Shown here: in pieces, positions 1-8,242 of the stretch
How positions within the stretch are numbered: the first letter of the stretch is position 1
Layout of the letters: every line of letters begins with the position of its first letter
Source of the DNA: Knoellia koreensis
Lineage (GTDB): Bacteria > Actinomycetota > Actinomycetes > Actinomycetales > Dermatophilaceae
Assembly: GCF_013041615.1 (NCBI RefSeq)
Contig: NZ_JABEPQ010000003.1
Coordinates: 310,001-374,000, forward strand
Direction of reading: 5' to 3'
DNA: 64,000 bases
Made by a program: the position numbers and the translations under genes
The notes under the pieces: model-generated
The model's database searches: none
Seen by the model: only the letters and a program-made list of their open reading frames with translations
Told to the model about the DNA's origin: nothing

Positions 1-12
1 ACCCTCGACCCG

Positions 13-1530
13 GTGACGGCCCCGCGGCTGGGCGACCAGACCGAGCTGCGCGCCACCGCCTACGTCGGCAACGAGCTGCTCGTGGCCGGGCTGCCCTCGG
101 GGTCGGCGGGGCCCGTGGTCGAAGCCCTGCGCGAGGCACTCGTCGACCGTGACGGTCAGCCGACCGCGGTGGTCGAGGTCAACGAACGCGACGTCGCGGC
201 CGAGCGCGTGATCCGCGAGGTGGGCCTGCCGTCGGTGACGGCCGTGGCGGAGCGGGTCTGGGTCACCCGGGTGCGACTGCTGCCGGTCGCCGAGGCCGAA
301 CCGCAGGTCGACGCCTTCGAGGCGCTGCAACGCCTCAAGTCCACCCGCGCCGACACGTCGACCAGCGCCAGCCTCAACCACGTCGTCGGTGCCGGGGCGA
401 ACTTCCGCGGCACCGCCGTGCCAGGCGACCTCGGTGGTGTCGGGTTCTGGGGAGGCCACGGCGGGGGCGTGGGTTTCTGGGGCGGGCACGGCTTCTGGGG
501 TGGTCACGGAGGACCCGGCGAGTATGCCGCGCCGGGCTTCGGCGGGCGGATGCCGGTCGCGTGGCCGGGCATCGACCCGTGCACCAACGCGCCCAAGCTG
601 GGCCGGCACCCCGTGGTCGCAGTGCCCGATACCGGTCTGGGCCAGCACCCGTGGTTCGAGCCGGGCAAGCGGGCCGCGCTCGCCGCACCGTGGCACGGAC
701 TGCCGCTGGCCGCGCCGGGTCTCGGCAACCCCGACGGCAGCCTGGCCATCGACGCCATGACCGGTGCCCTCGAGCCGCTCGCCGGCCACGGCACCTTCAT
801 CGCCGGCCTGATCCGGCAGGGCTGCCCCGAGGCGTCGATCCTCGCGCTGCCCGTCATGCGCGCGAGCGGGTCGGTCGTCGAGGGCGACCTGCACGAGGTG
901 CTCAGCCTGCTGCTGCTGCGCCACGTCGAGGGCCAGGAGCGCCGCGCACCCGAGCTCGTGATCGACGTGCTCAGCCTGTCACTCGGCTACTACCACGAGA
1001 GCCCGGCCGACGAGATCACCGATCGGCAGTTCCGCAACCTCATCGCCGAGTTCGTCGACCGCGGTGTCGTCGTGGTGGCCGCCGCCGGCAACGACAGCAC
1101 CGAGGAGCGGCTCTTCCCGGCGGGCTTCACCGAGCCGGTGCAGGGCGAGCCCGGCCTGCCGATCGCCGCCGTGGGGTCGCTCAACACCTCGCCGTCGACG
1201 GTGGCCCTCTTCTCCAACGCGGGCACCTGGGTCAACGCCTACCGGCCAGGAGCGGCCGTGGTCAGCACGATGCCCACCAACTTCCAGGGGCCGGGCGGAG
1301 CCAGCACCCAGGTGCCTGCCGGGGCCGCACGCGCCCGGGCCACCATCGACCCCGACGACTACAGCTCCGGCTTCGGCGTCTGGAGCGGCACCTCCTTCGC
1401 GGCGCCGGTCCTGGCTGCGGAGGTCGCGGCCGCCCTCGCCGCCGAGCGCAGCGTGGGCACGGTCTCCGTGGCGTCGATGCGACGCCGCGCCGAGAAGGCC
1501 CTGAGCAAGACACTGGAGGTGAAGCCGTGA
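13..1530 (+). CDS. S8 (subtilase) serine peptidase, 5' end uncertain
   Basis: Serine endopeptidase of the subtilisin fold. The catalytic triad is complete: Asp in VPDTGLG (residue 206), His in GHGTFIAG (259) and Ser in SGTSFAAPV (461), counted from GTG 13. Around residues 141-168 a Gly/Trp/His-rich unit (GFWGGHG) is repeated three times. No signal peptide or membrane segment is visible, so a cytoplasmic location is likely, unlike the exported subtilase at 51163-54459. The frame remains open from GTG 13 back to base 1 and no ribosome-binding site precedes that GTG, so the real start may lie outside the window. The stop codon overlaps the GTG start of the sigma-factor gene, which places the protease in one operon with the sigma factor and the CHAT protein. 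Confidence 0.88.
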   Translation: MTAPRLGDQTELRATAYVGNELLVAGLPSGSAGPVVEALREALVDRDGQPTAVVEVNERDVAAERVIREVGLPSVTAVAERVWVTRVRLLPVAEAEPQVDAFEALQRLKSTRADTSTSASLNHVVGAGANFRGTAVPGDLGGVGFWGGHGGGVGFWGGHGFWGGHGGPGEYAAPGFGGRMPVAWPGIDPCTNAPKLGRHPVVAVPDTGLGQHPWFEPGKRAALAAPWHGLPLAAPGLGNPDGSLAIDAMTGALEPLAGHGTFIAGLIRQGCPEASILALPVMRASGSVVEGDLHEVLSLLLLRHVEGQERRAPELVIDVLSLSLGYYHESPADEITDRQFRNLIAEFVDRGVVVVAAAGNDSTEERLFPAGFTEPVQGEPGLPIAAVGSLNTSPSTVALFSNAGTWVNAYRPGAAVVSTMPTNFQGPGGASTQVPAGAARARATIDPDDYSSGFGVWSGTSFAAPVLAAEVAAALAAERSVGTVSVASMRRRAEKALSKTLEVKP

Positions 1531-2111
1531 GCACCGACGCCACCCCCGTCTCGCTGGCCACGCGCGCGGCAGCCGCGTTCGCGGCATACCGGGCCGGTCA
1601 CGAGGAGCGCATGGACGACCTCGTCGAGCTCCTCACCCCCATCCTGTGGCACACCGCCCGCGCCCAGCGCGCGGACGCCGCCACCGCCGAGGACGTCGTG
1701 CAGACGGCGTGGGTGCGGCTCGTCGAGCGCAGCGACAGCATCAGCGAGCCGCAGGCGGTGCTCCAGTGGCTCATCACCACGGTGCGCCGCGAGGCGTGGC
1801 AGGTGGTGCGTCGGGCCGACCGGGTGCGGCCCGACGAGGACGTGCTCGACCAGGCCGCCCCGGACGGCGACCCAGGGCCCGAGCGGTCGGCCCTGCTGAC
1901 CGAGCAGCAACGCCTGCTCTGGCAGCACGTCGAACAGCTCTCCGCTCGCTGCCGCGAGATCCTGCGCGTCATCGCCTTCGCCGAACGACCCGACTACGCC
2001 GCCGTGGCCAGCGCGCTCGGCATGCCGGTCGGCAGCATCGGCCCCACTCGAGGACGGTGCCTGCACAAGCTGCGCACCAGCCTTCCCTCCGACCTGCGCT
2101 GGACGGTGTGA
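1527..2111 (+). CDS. Sigma-70 family RNA polymerase sigma factor (ECF-like)
   Basis: A 194-residue protein with the two-region layout of ECF sigma factors. A region-2-like segment covers about residues 25-100, with AEDVVQTAWVRLVE matching the DxxQxxxxR helix. A region-4 helix-turn-helix lies at about 135-185 (YAAVASALGMPVGSIGPTRGRCLHKL). I chose the GTG at 1527 because it overlaps the subtilase stop (GTGA), a sign of translational coupling. The next gene begins two bases after the stop. No anti-sigma factor of a known type is adjacent. The coupling with two proteases suggests control by proteolysis rather than by a membrane anti-sigma factor, but that is inference. The overlapping longer open frame upstream is a shadow of the subtilase. 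Confidence 0.85.
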   Translation: MSTDATPVSLATRAAAAFAAYRAGHEERMDDLVELLTPILWHTARAQRADAATAEDVVQTAWVRLVERSDSISEPQAVLQWLITTVRREAWQVVRRADRVRPDEDVLDQAAPDGDPGPERSALLTEQQRLLWQHVEQLSARCREILRVIAFAERPDYAAVASALGMPVGSIGPTRGRCLHKLRTSLPSDLRWTV

Positions 2112-2112
2112 G

Positions 2113-2592
2113 ATGAACGCTTCGGACATCGGCCCCCTCGACGACCTCGACGTCGAGCTGCTGCACGAGCTGCGCCAGGCCTGGTCGGTGGAGGACCCCG
2201 TGCCGACGGGTCTGGCCGAACGGGTCAAGTTCGCCATCACGCTGCACGGCCTCGAGGCCGAGCTGGCCGAGCTCACCAGCGCCTCGCTCGTGCTGACGCG
2301 GTCGGATGCCGAGGTCGCGCGCCCGGAGTCGATCACCTTCGCCAGCTCGCGCGCCGACGTGCTCGTCAACGTCTCCGACGAGACGGCGACGACGGTGCGC
2401 ATCGACGGCTGGGTGACGGCCCCGGGTGCGGTCGTGCAGCTCCACTCCGCCTCCGGTGACGCGCGGACGACGGCCGACGACACGGGCCGGTTCACCTTCA
2501 CGGCGGTCGACCGCGGCATGATCAGGTTCATGCTGTGGCCCGACGGCGACCGCGGTGAGCGGCCCGTGGTCACCCCCACCATCGACGTCTGA
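2113..2592 (+). CDS. Unknown protein between sigma factor and CHAT protease
   Basis: A 159-residue protein I do not recognise. The N-terminal half (about 1-70) is acidic, Leu-rich and probably helical, beginning MNASDIGPLDDLDVELL. The C-terminal half is beta-rich and looks like a small Ig-like or carboxypeptidase-regulatory domain (IDGWVTAPGAVVQLHS, then TADDTGRFTFTAVDRGM). There is no signal peptide, membrane helix or Cys cluster. Its ATG lies one base after the sigma-factor stop, and its last 38 bases overlap the preferred start of the CHAT gene. From position alone it is the best candidate for a substrate, adaptor or anti-sigma protein in this operon; nothing in the sequence proves that. 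Confidence 0.7.
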   Translation: MNASDIGPLDDLDVELLHELRQAWSVEDPVPTGLAERVKFAITLHGLEAELAELTSASLVLTRSDAEVARPESITFASSRADVLVNVSDETATTVRIDGWVTAPGAVVQLHSASGDARTTADDTGRFTFTAVDRGMIRFMLWPDGDRGERPVVTPTIDV

Positions 2593-5197
2593 GGAGGCGG
2601 CCGACACGCCTGGCGCAGACCCGGCCCACGCCGAGCTGTGGGGCCTCTACGAGCGCGGCGTCGCGGCCAACGACGCCGGGCGACCCCGCGCTGCGCGACG
2701 GGCCCTGGGCTCGGCGCGAGCGCGTCTGGCCGAGCGCGACCTCGACGAAGCGGGCCGACGGCTGCTGGTGCGGGTGCGGTTGGCGCAGGCGCTCGCCGAG
2801 TTCGAGCTGCATGGGCTGGCGACCGCGCAGCAGACCCTTGGGGTGGCGGCCGCGGAGGCCACCGACCTGGGTGACGCGGAGCTCGTCGCGCTCACTCACT
2901 CCCAGCTCGCCATGGCCCGCGGTCGTTCGGGCGACCTGCCCGGTGCCCTCACCGAGCTCGACCACGCGGTCCGGCTGCTGCACCGGTTGCAGCCGCGCGA
3001 CCAGTGGGTGGTGCACCTCAACCGCGGGATGGTGCGCAGCCTGCTGCTCGACGTGCCCGGGGCGCGACGTGACTTCGAGCGCGCCCTCGCGGTCGCCCGC
3101 GCGGCCGACCTCGCGCCACAGACCTACATGGCGATGCACAACCTCGGGTATGCCGCGTACCTCGCCGGCGACCTGCCCCTCGCCCTTCGTCTCATGGGCG
3201 AGGCCGATGCCGTGCCGGTCGAGGTGTCGCGGGCGGTGCCGTACCTCGACCGGGGCCGGGTGCTGCTCGAGGCGGGACTCGTCAGCGAGGCTGAGGCGGT
3301 ACTGGGGCGCGCCCTCGACCTGTGCGTCGACCGCGGTCAGTGGCAGGTGCGCGGCGAGATCGAGCTGGAGCTCGCGCGCGCCCGTGCAGCCCTGGGGCTG
3401 GTGGCACCCGCCCGGGCCCTGACCCGTCGCGCCGAGGCGGTGTTCCGGCGGCGCGGTGCCCCGCTGTGGGCCCACCGCGCCCACCTGCTCACCCTCGGCA
3501 TGACCCTCCAACAGGGCCGATCCGCCTCGTGGGTGGCGACGACGGGCGCGCGGCTCGCCGAGCAGGGGCGCTCGGCCGGGGACGACGCGCTCGAGGCCCA
3601 CGCCTCGCTGCTGGCCGCCCGGGCCGAGCTCGCCACCGGCAACGCGGCGCTCGCGGCGCACCACCTGGCCCGATGCTCGTCGCTGCGCCGGGGCGCGTCG
3701 TTGTCCACCCGGCTCCAGCTCGCCCTGGTGGAGGCCGACCTCGCCGGGCGCGCGGGCGACACCCGGCGGTTCCGCGCCGTCCTGACCCGCGCCGCTCGGG
3801 ACCTGCACCTCGAGGCGGCCCGGTCGGCCAGCATCGACCTGCGCACCGCCAGGTCGGTGCACGGCACCGCACTCGCCGAGCTCGACCTGGCCCACGCGGC
3901 GACGCGCGGGCCGGCCGCCGTGCTCGCCTGCACGGAGCGGTGGCGGGCCGCCACCTCTCGGATGCCTGCGATCGTCCCGCCCGCCGACGAGGAACTGGCC
4001 GCACTGTTGGCCCAGCTGCGCGCCACCGGCCGGCAGGTGATCGACAGCCCCGACCCCAACCCGCGCGAGCTGCGCGCCCAGGAAGCCCGGCTGCGGCAGG
4101 CCGTTCGCGAGCGCGAGTGGCAGCTCCAGTCGGCGGTCGCGGCGGACACCCGGACGCCACGTCGCCCACCGACGATGCGGGCGGCGCGGCTGGCGCAGCT
4201 GCGGTCGGCCCTGGCCGAGCGCGAGACCGACCTCGTGTCGTTCTTCGCGCGCGGCCGCGAGTTGCACGTCGCGACGCTGGTGCGCGGCCGGGCCGGCGTG
4301 CGCCGCGTCGGCACCCTCGCCGAGGTCACCGAGCTGAGCCAGCGGGTCCACGCCGACCTCCAGGCCCTGTCGGCGCACGGTGAAGGCCCCTTGGGCGCCG
4401 CCGTGCGATCCTCCCTCGTCAAGGGGGTGGCTGCACTCGACGCGTCGCTCCTGGCGGAGGTGCGCAGCAGCGACCGGGCACTGGTCGTGGTGCCGACCCT
4501 CGCGGTCTCGCTCGTGCCGTGGGGCCTGCTGCCGAGCCGGCGCGGCGCCCCCACCACGGTGGCCCCCTCCGGCACCGCCTGGCACGCGGGGGCGGTGATC
4601 GTCGACGAACCGCGCGTGGGTGTCGTCGTGGGGCCGGGCCTGCCCGAGGCGGTCGAGGAGGGGCGCGATGTTGCTGGCGCGTGGCACGCGCCAGCGCCGG
4701 CCGGTGCCGGCACCACGGCCGACCTCCAGGCAGCCCTCGCCGGCGGCGACCTCGTGCACATCGCCGCCCACGGCCGGCACGAACCGCAGAGCCCGCTCTT
4801 CTCCTCGGTACGCCTCACCGACGGCACGGTGGTCGCGCACGAGCTCGTCAACCAGGGCACGACTGCCTCGCACGTCGTGCTGTCGGCGTGCGACGTCGGC
4901 CGGTCGACCCTGGCACCGGGCGACGAACCGCTCGGTCTCGCGGCCGCGCTGCTCCAGCTGGGCGTGGCCTCGGTCGTGGCGGCGGTATGCCGCGTGCCGG
5001 ACGACGTGGCGCGGCGCACCATGGCCGGGTACCACCGCCGGCTGGCCGAGGGTCTCGAGGCCTCCGTGGCCCTGGCCGCGGCCACCGACTCCGGCGACCT
5101 GCTCGCCGGAGCGTTCACCGTGGTCGGCTCACCGACCCGCCTGGTCCGGTCGCCCGGTCAGATCCAGAGCGCCGGGTCGCGGAACATCGCCTCATAA
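2555..5197 (+). CDS. TPR-CHAT protein (caspase-like cysteine protease)
   Basis: About 880 residues. Residues about 30-430 are Ala/Leu/Arg-rich helical repeats of the tetratricopeptide type. A helical linker follows, then a C-terminal CHAT domain (about 560-860). The caspase-like dyad is intact: His 739 in HIAAHGRHE and Cys 779 in LSACDVG. CHAT proteases act in cell-death and defence circuits and in the type III-E CRISPR protease. The start is uncertain: GTG 2555 overlaps the upstream gene by 38 bases, and the purine-rich GAGGAGG at 2592-2598 has no ATG or GTG in frame close behind it. The 3' end overlaps the convergent cysE by 40 bases. The gene is the last of the subtilase-sigma-unknown-CHAT operon. 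Confidence 0.87.
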   Translation: MSGPWSPPPSTSEEAADTPGADPAHAELWGLYERGVAANDAGRPRAARRALGSARARLAERDLDEAGRRLLVRVRLAQALAEFELHGLATAQQTLGVAAAEATDLGDAELVALTHSQLAMARGRSGDLPGALTELDHAVRLLHRLQPRDQWVVHLNRGMVRSLLLDVPGARRDFERALAVARAADLAPQTYMAMHNLGYAAYLAGDLPLALRLMGEADAVPVEVSRAVPYLDRGRVLLEAGLVSEAEAVLGRALDLCVDRGQWQVRGEIELELARARAALGLVAPARALTRRAEAVFRRRGAPLWAHRAHLLTLGMTLQQGRSASWVATTGARLAEQGRSAGDDALEAHASLLAARAELATGNAALAAHHLARCSSLRRGASLSTRLQLALVEADLAGRAGDTRRFRAVLTRAARDLHLEAARSASIDLRTARSVHGTALAELDLAHAATRGPAAVLACTERWRAATSRMPAIVPPADEELAALLAQLRATGRQVIDSPDPNPRELRAQEARLRQAVREREWQLQSAVAADTRTPRRPPTMRAARLAQLRSALAERETDLVSFFARGRELHVATLVRGRAGVRRVGTLAEVTELSQRVHADLQALSAHGEGPLGAAVRSSLVKGVAALDASLLAEVRSSDRALVVVPTLAVSLVPWGLLPSRRGAPTTVAPSGTAWHAGAVIVDEPRVGVVVGPGLPEAVEEGRDVAGAWHAPAPAGAGTTADLQAALAGGDLVHIAAHGRHEPQSPLFSSVRLTDGTVVAHELVNQGTTASHVVLSACDVGRSTLAPGDEPLGLAAALLQLGVASVVAAVCRVPDDVARRTMAGYHRRLAEGLEASVALAAATDSGDLLAGAFTVVGSPTRLVRSPGQIQSAGSRNIAS

Positions 5198-5760
5198 GGG
5201 TCCTCGGCCGGACGGTCGGGAAAGCGGACGGTCGCCGGGATGCCCGTGGCAATCGCGCCAGACGGAACGTCTTTCACCACAACGGAATTGGCGCCGATCT
5301 GCACATCGTCACCGATGTAGACGGGACCGAGGACGCGGGCACCGGCGCCGATGGTCACGCGCGACCCGACCGTCGGGTGGCGCTTGACGCGCTCGAGCGA
5401 ACGGCCACCCAGCGTCACCCCGTGGTAGAGCATCACGTCGTCACCGACCTCGGCGGTCTCGCCGATGACGACCCCCATGCCGTGGTCGATGAAGAACCGG
5501 CGGCCGATCCGTGCGGCCGGGTGGATCTCGACGCCCGTGACCGACCGGGTGAACGTCATCAGCAGACGCGCCGCCACGGCATACAACCCTCCGCGCAACC
5601 ACAGGCGGTGCGCGAGCCGGTAGGCCCAGATGGCGTGCAGGCCGGGGCTGTTGAGGAACACGTCGACCCGCGAGCGCGCCGCCGGGTCGCGCACGATCGC
5701 GGCGTCGAGGTCGTCGACGATGCGCGACCGGGCGCGGCTGGCGTGGAAGGCGAGGGTCAT
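5158..5760 (-). CDS. cysE: Serine O-acetyltransferase CysE
   Basis: Makes O-acetylserine from L-serine and acetyl-CoA, the first committed step of cysteine synthesis. The C-terminal left-handed beta-helix is plain from the hexapeptide pattern ([20 protein letters not shown], then [25 protein letters not shown]). Catalytic His residues lie in DHGMG and YHGVTLGG. At 200 residues it is the short bacterial form lacking the long N-terminal helical domain of E. coli CysE. I took the ATG at 5760 because the extra upstream codons of the frame lie inside the cysK tail and show no family similarity. cysK ends 22 bases upstream, so the two genes form a cysK-cysE operon. Its 3' end overlaps the CHAT gene by 40 bases. 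Confidence 0.95.
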   Translation of the reverse strand: MTLAFHASRARSRIVDDLDAAIVRDPAARSRVDVFLNSPGLHAIWAYRLAHRLWLRGGLYAVAARLLMTFTRSVTGVEIHPAARIGRRFFIDHGMGVVIGETAEVGDDVMLYHGVTLGGRSLERVKRHPTVGSRVTIGAGARVLGPVYIGDDVQIGANSVVVKDVPSGAIATGIPATVRFPDRPAEDPYEAMFRDPALWI

Positions 5761-5782
5761 CGGATTCCGTTGTCTCCCAATG

Positions 5783-6709
5783 TCAGTCGAGCAGGTCGGA
5801 GAAGAGGATCGTCGACAGGTAGCGCTCACCGAAGCTCGGGATGACGACCACGATGGTCTTGCCAGCGTTCTCGGGGCGACGGGCGACCTGGTCCGCCGCG
5901 GCTAGCGCAGCGCCGGACGAGATGCCCACGAGCAGGCCCTCCTCCTTGGCAGCCCGGCGCGCCCACTCGACGGCGGTGTCGGCGTTGACGTCGATGACCT
6001 CGTCGTAGATGTCGCGGTCGAGGATCTCGGGCACAAAGTTCGCGCCGATGCCCTGGATCTTGTGCGGTCCGGGCTGCCCACCGTTGAGGATCGGCGACTC
6101 CTCGGGCTCGACGGCGACGAGCTGCACGTCGGGCTTGCGCGACTTGAGCACCTGCCCGACACCGGTGATGGTGCCGCCGGTCCCGATGCCGGCGACGACG
6201 ATGTCGACCTGGCCGTCGGTGTCCTTCCAGATCTCCTCGGCGGTGGTCTGGCGGTGGATCTCGGGGTTGGCCTCGTTGGCGAACTGGCGGGCCAGCACCC
6301 CACCCCGCTCGGCCGCGATCTCGTCAGCCTTGTCGACGGCGCCCTTCATGCCGAGGGCCCCCTCGGTGAGGACCAGCTCGGCGCCGTAGGCCCGCAGCAG
6401 CGCCCGGCGCTCCTTGCTCATGGTCTCGGGCATGGTGAGGACGACGTTGTAGCCGCGGGCCGCGCCGACCATGGCGAGGGCGATGCCGGTGTTGCCCGAG
6501 GTGGCCTCGACGATGGTTCCGCCCGGCTTGAGCTCGCCCGACTTCTCGGCGGCGTCGACGATGGCGACGCCGATGCGGTCCTTGACCGAGCTCGCCGGGT
6601 TGTAGAACTCGAGCTTGGCCGCGACGGTCGCGTCGCTGTCGATGAGTCGGTTGATCCGCACCAGCGGGGTGTTGCCGATGAGCTGGGTGACGTCGTCGTA
6701 GATGGGCAT
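5783..6709 (-). CDS. cysK: Cysteine synthase A (O-acetylserine sulfhydrylase)
   Basis: PLP enzyme that converts O-acetylserine and sulfide to cysteine, using the product of the neighbouring cysE. The PLP lysine is in [11 protein letters not shown] (about residue 42), the substrate loop in [12 protein letters not shown], and the PLP-phosphate loop in [10 protein letters not shown]. The length of 308 residues is normal for CysK. The start at 6709 is supported by an AGGAAAG-like site just upstream and by the conserved N-terminus [19 protein letters not shown]. The gene is divergent from the membrane protein/sigma pair. The 187-base gap between them holds a direct repeat that may be an operator. 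Confidence 0.97.
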   Translation of the reverse strand: MPIYDDVTQLIGNTPLVRINRLIDSDATVAAKLEFYNPASSVKDRIGVAIVDAAEKSGELKPGGTIVEATSGNTGIALAMVGAARGYNVVLTMPETMSKERRALLRAYGAELVLTEGALGMKGAVDKADEIAAERGGVLARQFANEANPEIHRQTTAEEIWKDTDGQVDIVVAGIGTGGTITGVGQVLKSRKPDVQLVAVEPEESPILNGGQPGPHKIQGIGANFVPEILDRDIYDEVIDVNADTAVEWARRAAKEEGLLVGISSGAALAAADQVARRPENAGKTIVVVIPSFGERYLSTILFSDLLD

Positions 6710-6773
6710 TGCTTTCCTCGATCGGTATGCCGCGTGGTCGCGGGTGCTGGGTCGCCCGGTAGAGCGAACCTGA

Positions 6774-6802
6774 CGTTATGCCTATTCCAACAGATCGTTA
6801 TG
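6774..6802. promoter_or_regulatory. Direct repeat CGTTATG x2 upstream of cysK, possible operator
   Basis: Two copies of CGTTATG at 6774-6780 and 6796-6802, 22 bases apart (two helical turns), lie in an A/T-richer patch of the cysK/membrane-protein divergent region. On the cysK strand they read CATAACG. The placement, about 65-95 bases before the cysK start, suits an operator for a sulfur-responsive regulator, but no regulator is identified. Confidence 0.3.
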
Positions 6803-6896
6803 TGTGGGCGCAACGCCGTCCCGGGAGGTGGGCCGTCCGGCCACTCAAGCGAGCAGGCGGTGTCACACTTCCGGCGTGGGCGGACACGACGGGGGT

Positions 6897-7616
6897 ATGG
6901 ACACCTCACCGACCCCCACCACCGACGACGCGGTCGGCGCGCTGCTCACCGCCGCCGCGCCGCCCACCCCACCGATCGCGACCGAGCGAGCTGCCGGACT
7001 CGCCCGCGCCGTGGCCCAGGACGTCGTCGAGTCCGACCGCACGCTTGCCGGCCGGGCGCGTCGCCTGCGTCGCCGGCACAAGGTCGCCGCAGCCGGCGCC
7101 GCGGCCGCCATCGTCCTGGTCCCCACGGGCGCCTGGGCAGCCGAGCACTTCCTCGCCCAGACCGGCCGGTTCGGCAACCCGGTGGCCAACCCGGACTTCG
7201 AGGACCGCTCCGAGTTCATCAACCTGTGCGCCAAGGACTTCCCCGCCTACGTCCGCACGCTGGCCCCGACCGACCTCCCGGCTGCGCCGGGCAAGACGTG
7301 GGACGGGTATGCCGCGGGGCTGGCCGAGCAGTGGGCCGCCGGTGCGGGGTGCGCGCCGTCGGCGCAGGCGGACATGCAGTCGACCAGCCTGCGGCTCGAC
7401 CTGCTCGCCGCGGCCAGCGCAGACTGGGGCTGCGCGCTCGTCTGGGCCACCGAGGACGGCAGGACCGCGCAGGCCCGCACCGCCCGCACCGCCATGCTCG
7501 ACCTCGATGCCGCAGCCCGACGGCTGGCCACGATCGAGGGGTCGGTCGGCACCCAGGACCCCGACACCTTCCTCGCCAACAGCAGGCTGCCGCAGTGGGT
7601 CGGGTGCCCGCGATGA
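6897..7616 (+). CDS. Membrane-anchored unknown protein coupled to an ECF sigma factor
   Basis: A 239-residue protein with a cytoplasmic N-terminal segment of about 60 residues ending in a basic run (RARRLRRRHK), one transmembrane helix (about 63-83, VAAAGAAAAIVLVPTGAWAA) and an exported C-terminal part with several Cys and Trp residues. This is the topology of a membrane anti-sigma factor, and its stop overlaps the start of the sigma-factor gene (ATGA). It shows no recognisable zinc-anti-sigma HxxxCxxC motif, so the anti-sigma role rests on topology and context. I chose ATG 6897 because upstream in-frame codons look non-coding. The gene is divergent from cysK. Confidence 0.7.
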   Translation: MDTSPTPTTDDAVGALLTAAAPPTPPIATERAAGLARAVAQDVVESDRTLAGRARRLRRRHKVAAAGAAAAIVLVPTGAWAAEHFLAQTGRFGNPVANPDFEDRSEFINLCAKDFPAYVRTLAPTDLPAAPGKTWDGYAAGLAEQWAAGAGCAPSAQADMQSTSLRLDLLAAASADWGCALVWATEDGRTAQARTARTAMLDLDAAARRLATIEGSVGTQDPDTFLANSRLPQWVGCPR

Positions 7617-8206
7617 GTTCGAGCCCGACGACGGCAACCCCGGCCGAGCGCCGACTCGAGGAGCTCGCGAGCGCCCACGGGCCGCGGGTCCTGGCCTACC
7701 TCGCCCGGCGCACCGACCCGCCTGCCGATGCCGCCGACGTCCTCCAGGAAGTGCTCACAACCGCCTGGCGCAAGATCCACCACGCGCCCGACGACCCCGA
7801 CCACGCGATCGCCTGGCTGCTGGCCATCGCCCGCCGCGCGAGCGCCAACCACCGCCGGTCAGCCCACCGGCGGCACGCGGCGACGCAGCGACTGCGAGCC
7901 GAGCTCGCGGCATACCCTCCGCTCGCGCAGCCGACAGACCCGGGCGGCTACGCACACGACGACGTCCGCACGGCCCTCGCCACGCTCGGCGACGGCGACC
8001 GCGAGCTGCTGGAGCTGACCTACTGGGACGGGCTGACGGGCGAACAGGTCGCCACGGTCGTCGGCGCGAGCCCGCCCGCCACCCGCAAACGGATCCAGCG
8101 AGCGCGCGACCGGCTGGCGGCGGCGCTGGCCGATGAGCGGGCCACCCCACCCGTCGACCAGGCACGCAGCACCCCGACGCGAGGTGCGGTGAGCGTCACA
8201 ACCTAG
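7613..8206 (+). CDS. ECF-type RNA polymerase sigma factor
   Basis: A 197-residue sigma-70 family protein. Region 2 is at about residues 20-85 (DAADVLQEVLTTAWRKIHHAPD, split here as DAADVLQEVLTT and AWRKIH). Region 4 is at about 115-165 (LLELTYWDGLTGEQVATVVG followed by the recognition helix PPATRKRIQRARDRL). The ATG overlaps the stop of the preceding membrane protein. The C-terminal 25 residues are a low-complexity tail. The pair is independent of the sigma factor at 1527-2111 and the two proteins are not close paralogues by eye. EtfD begins 36 bases downstream, but whether it is co-transcribed cannot be judged. Confidence 0.88.
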   Translation: MSSSPTTATPAERRLEELASAHGPRVLAYLARRTDPPADAADVLQEVLTTAWRKIHHAPDDPDHAIAWLLAIARRASANHRRSAHRRHAATQRLRAELAAYPPLAQPTDPGGYAHDDVRTALATLGDGDRELLELTYWDGLTGEQVATVVGASPPATRKRIQRARDRLAAALADERATPPVDQARSTPTRGAVSVTT

Positions 8207-8242
8207 GTGAGCGGGCGCTTAGTGCCCATTAGAGTGGCCGGC

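Noticed and set aside
2570-5035. Very long antisense frames opposite the CHAT gene and several others
   Set aside because: These are the usual GC-rich mirror frames, with Arg/Pro/His-rich composition and no recognisable domains.
1-5197. A hidden CRISPR locus beside the CHAT/sigma operon
   Set aside because: No repeat array and no Cas gene is seen in the window; DNA left of base 1 is not visible.
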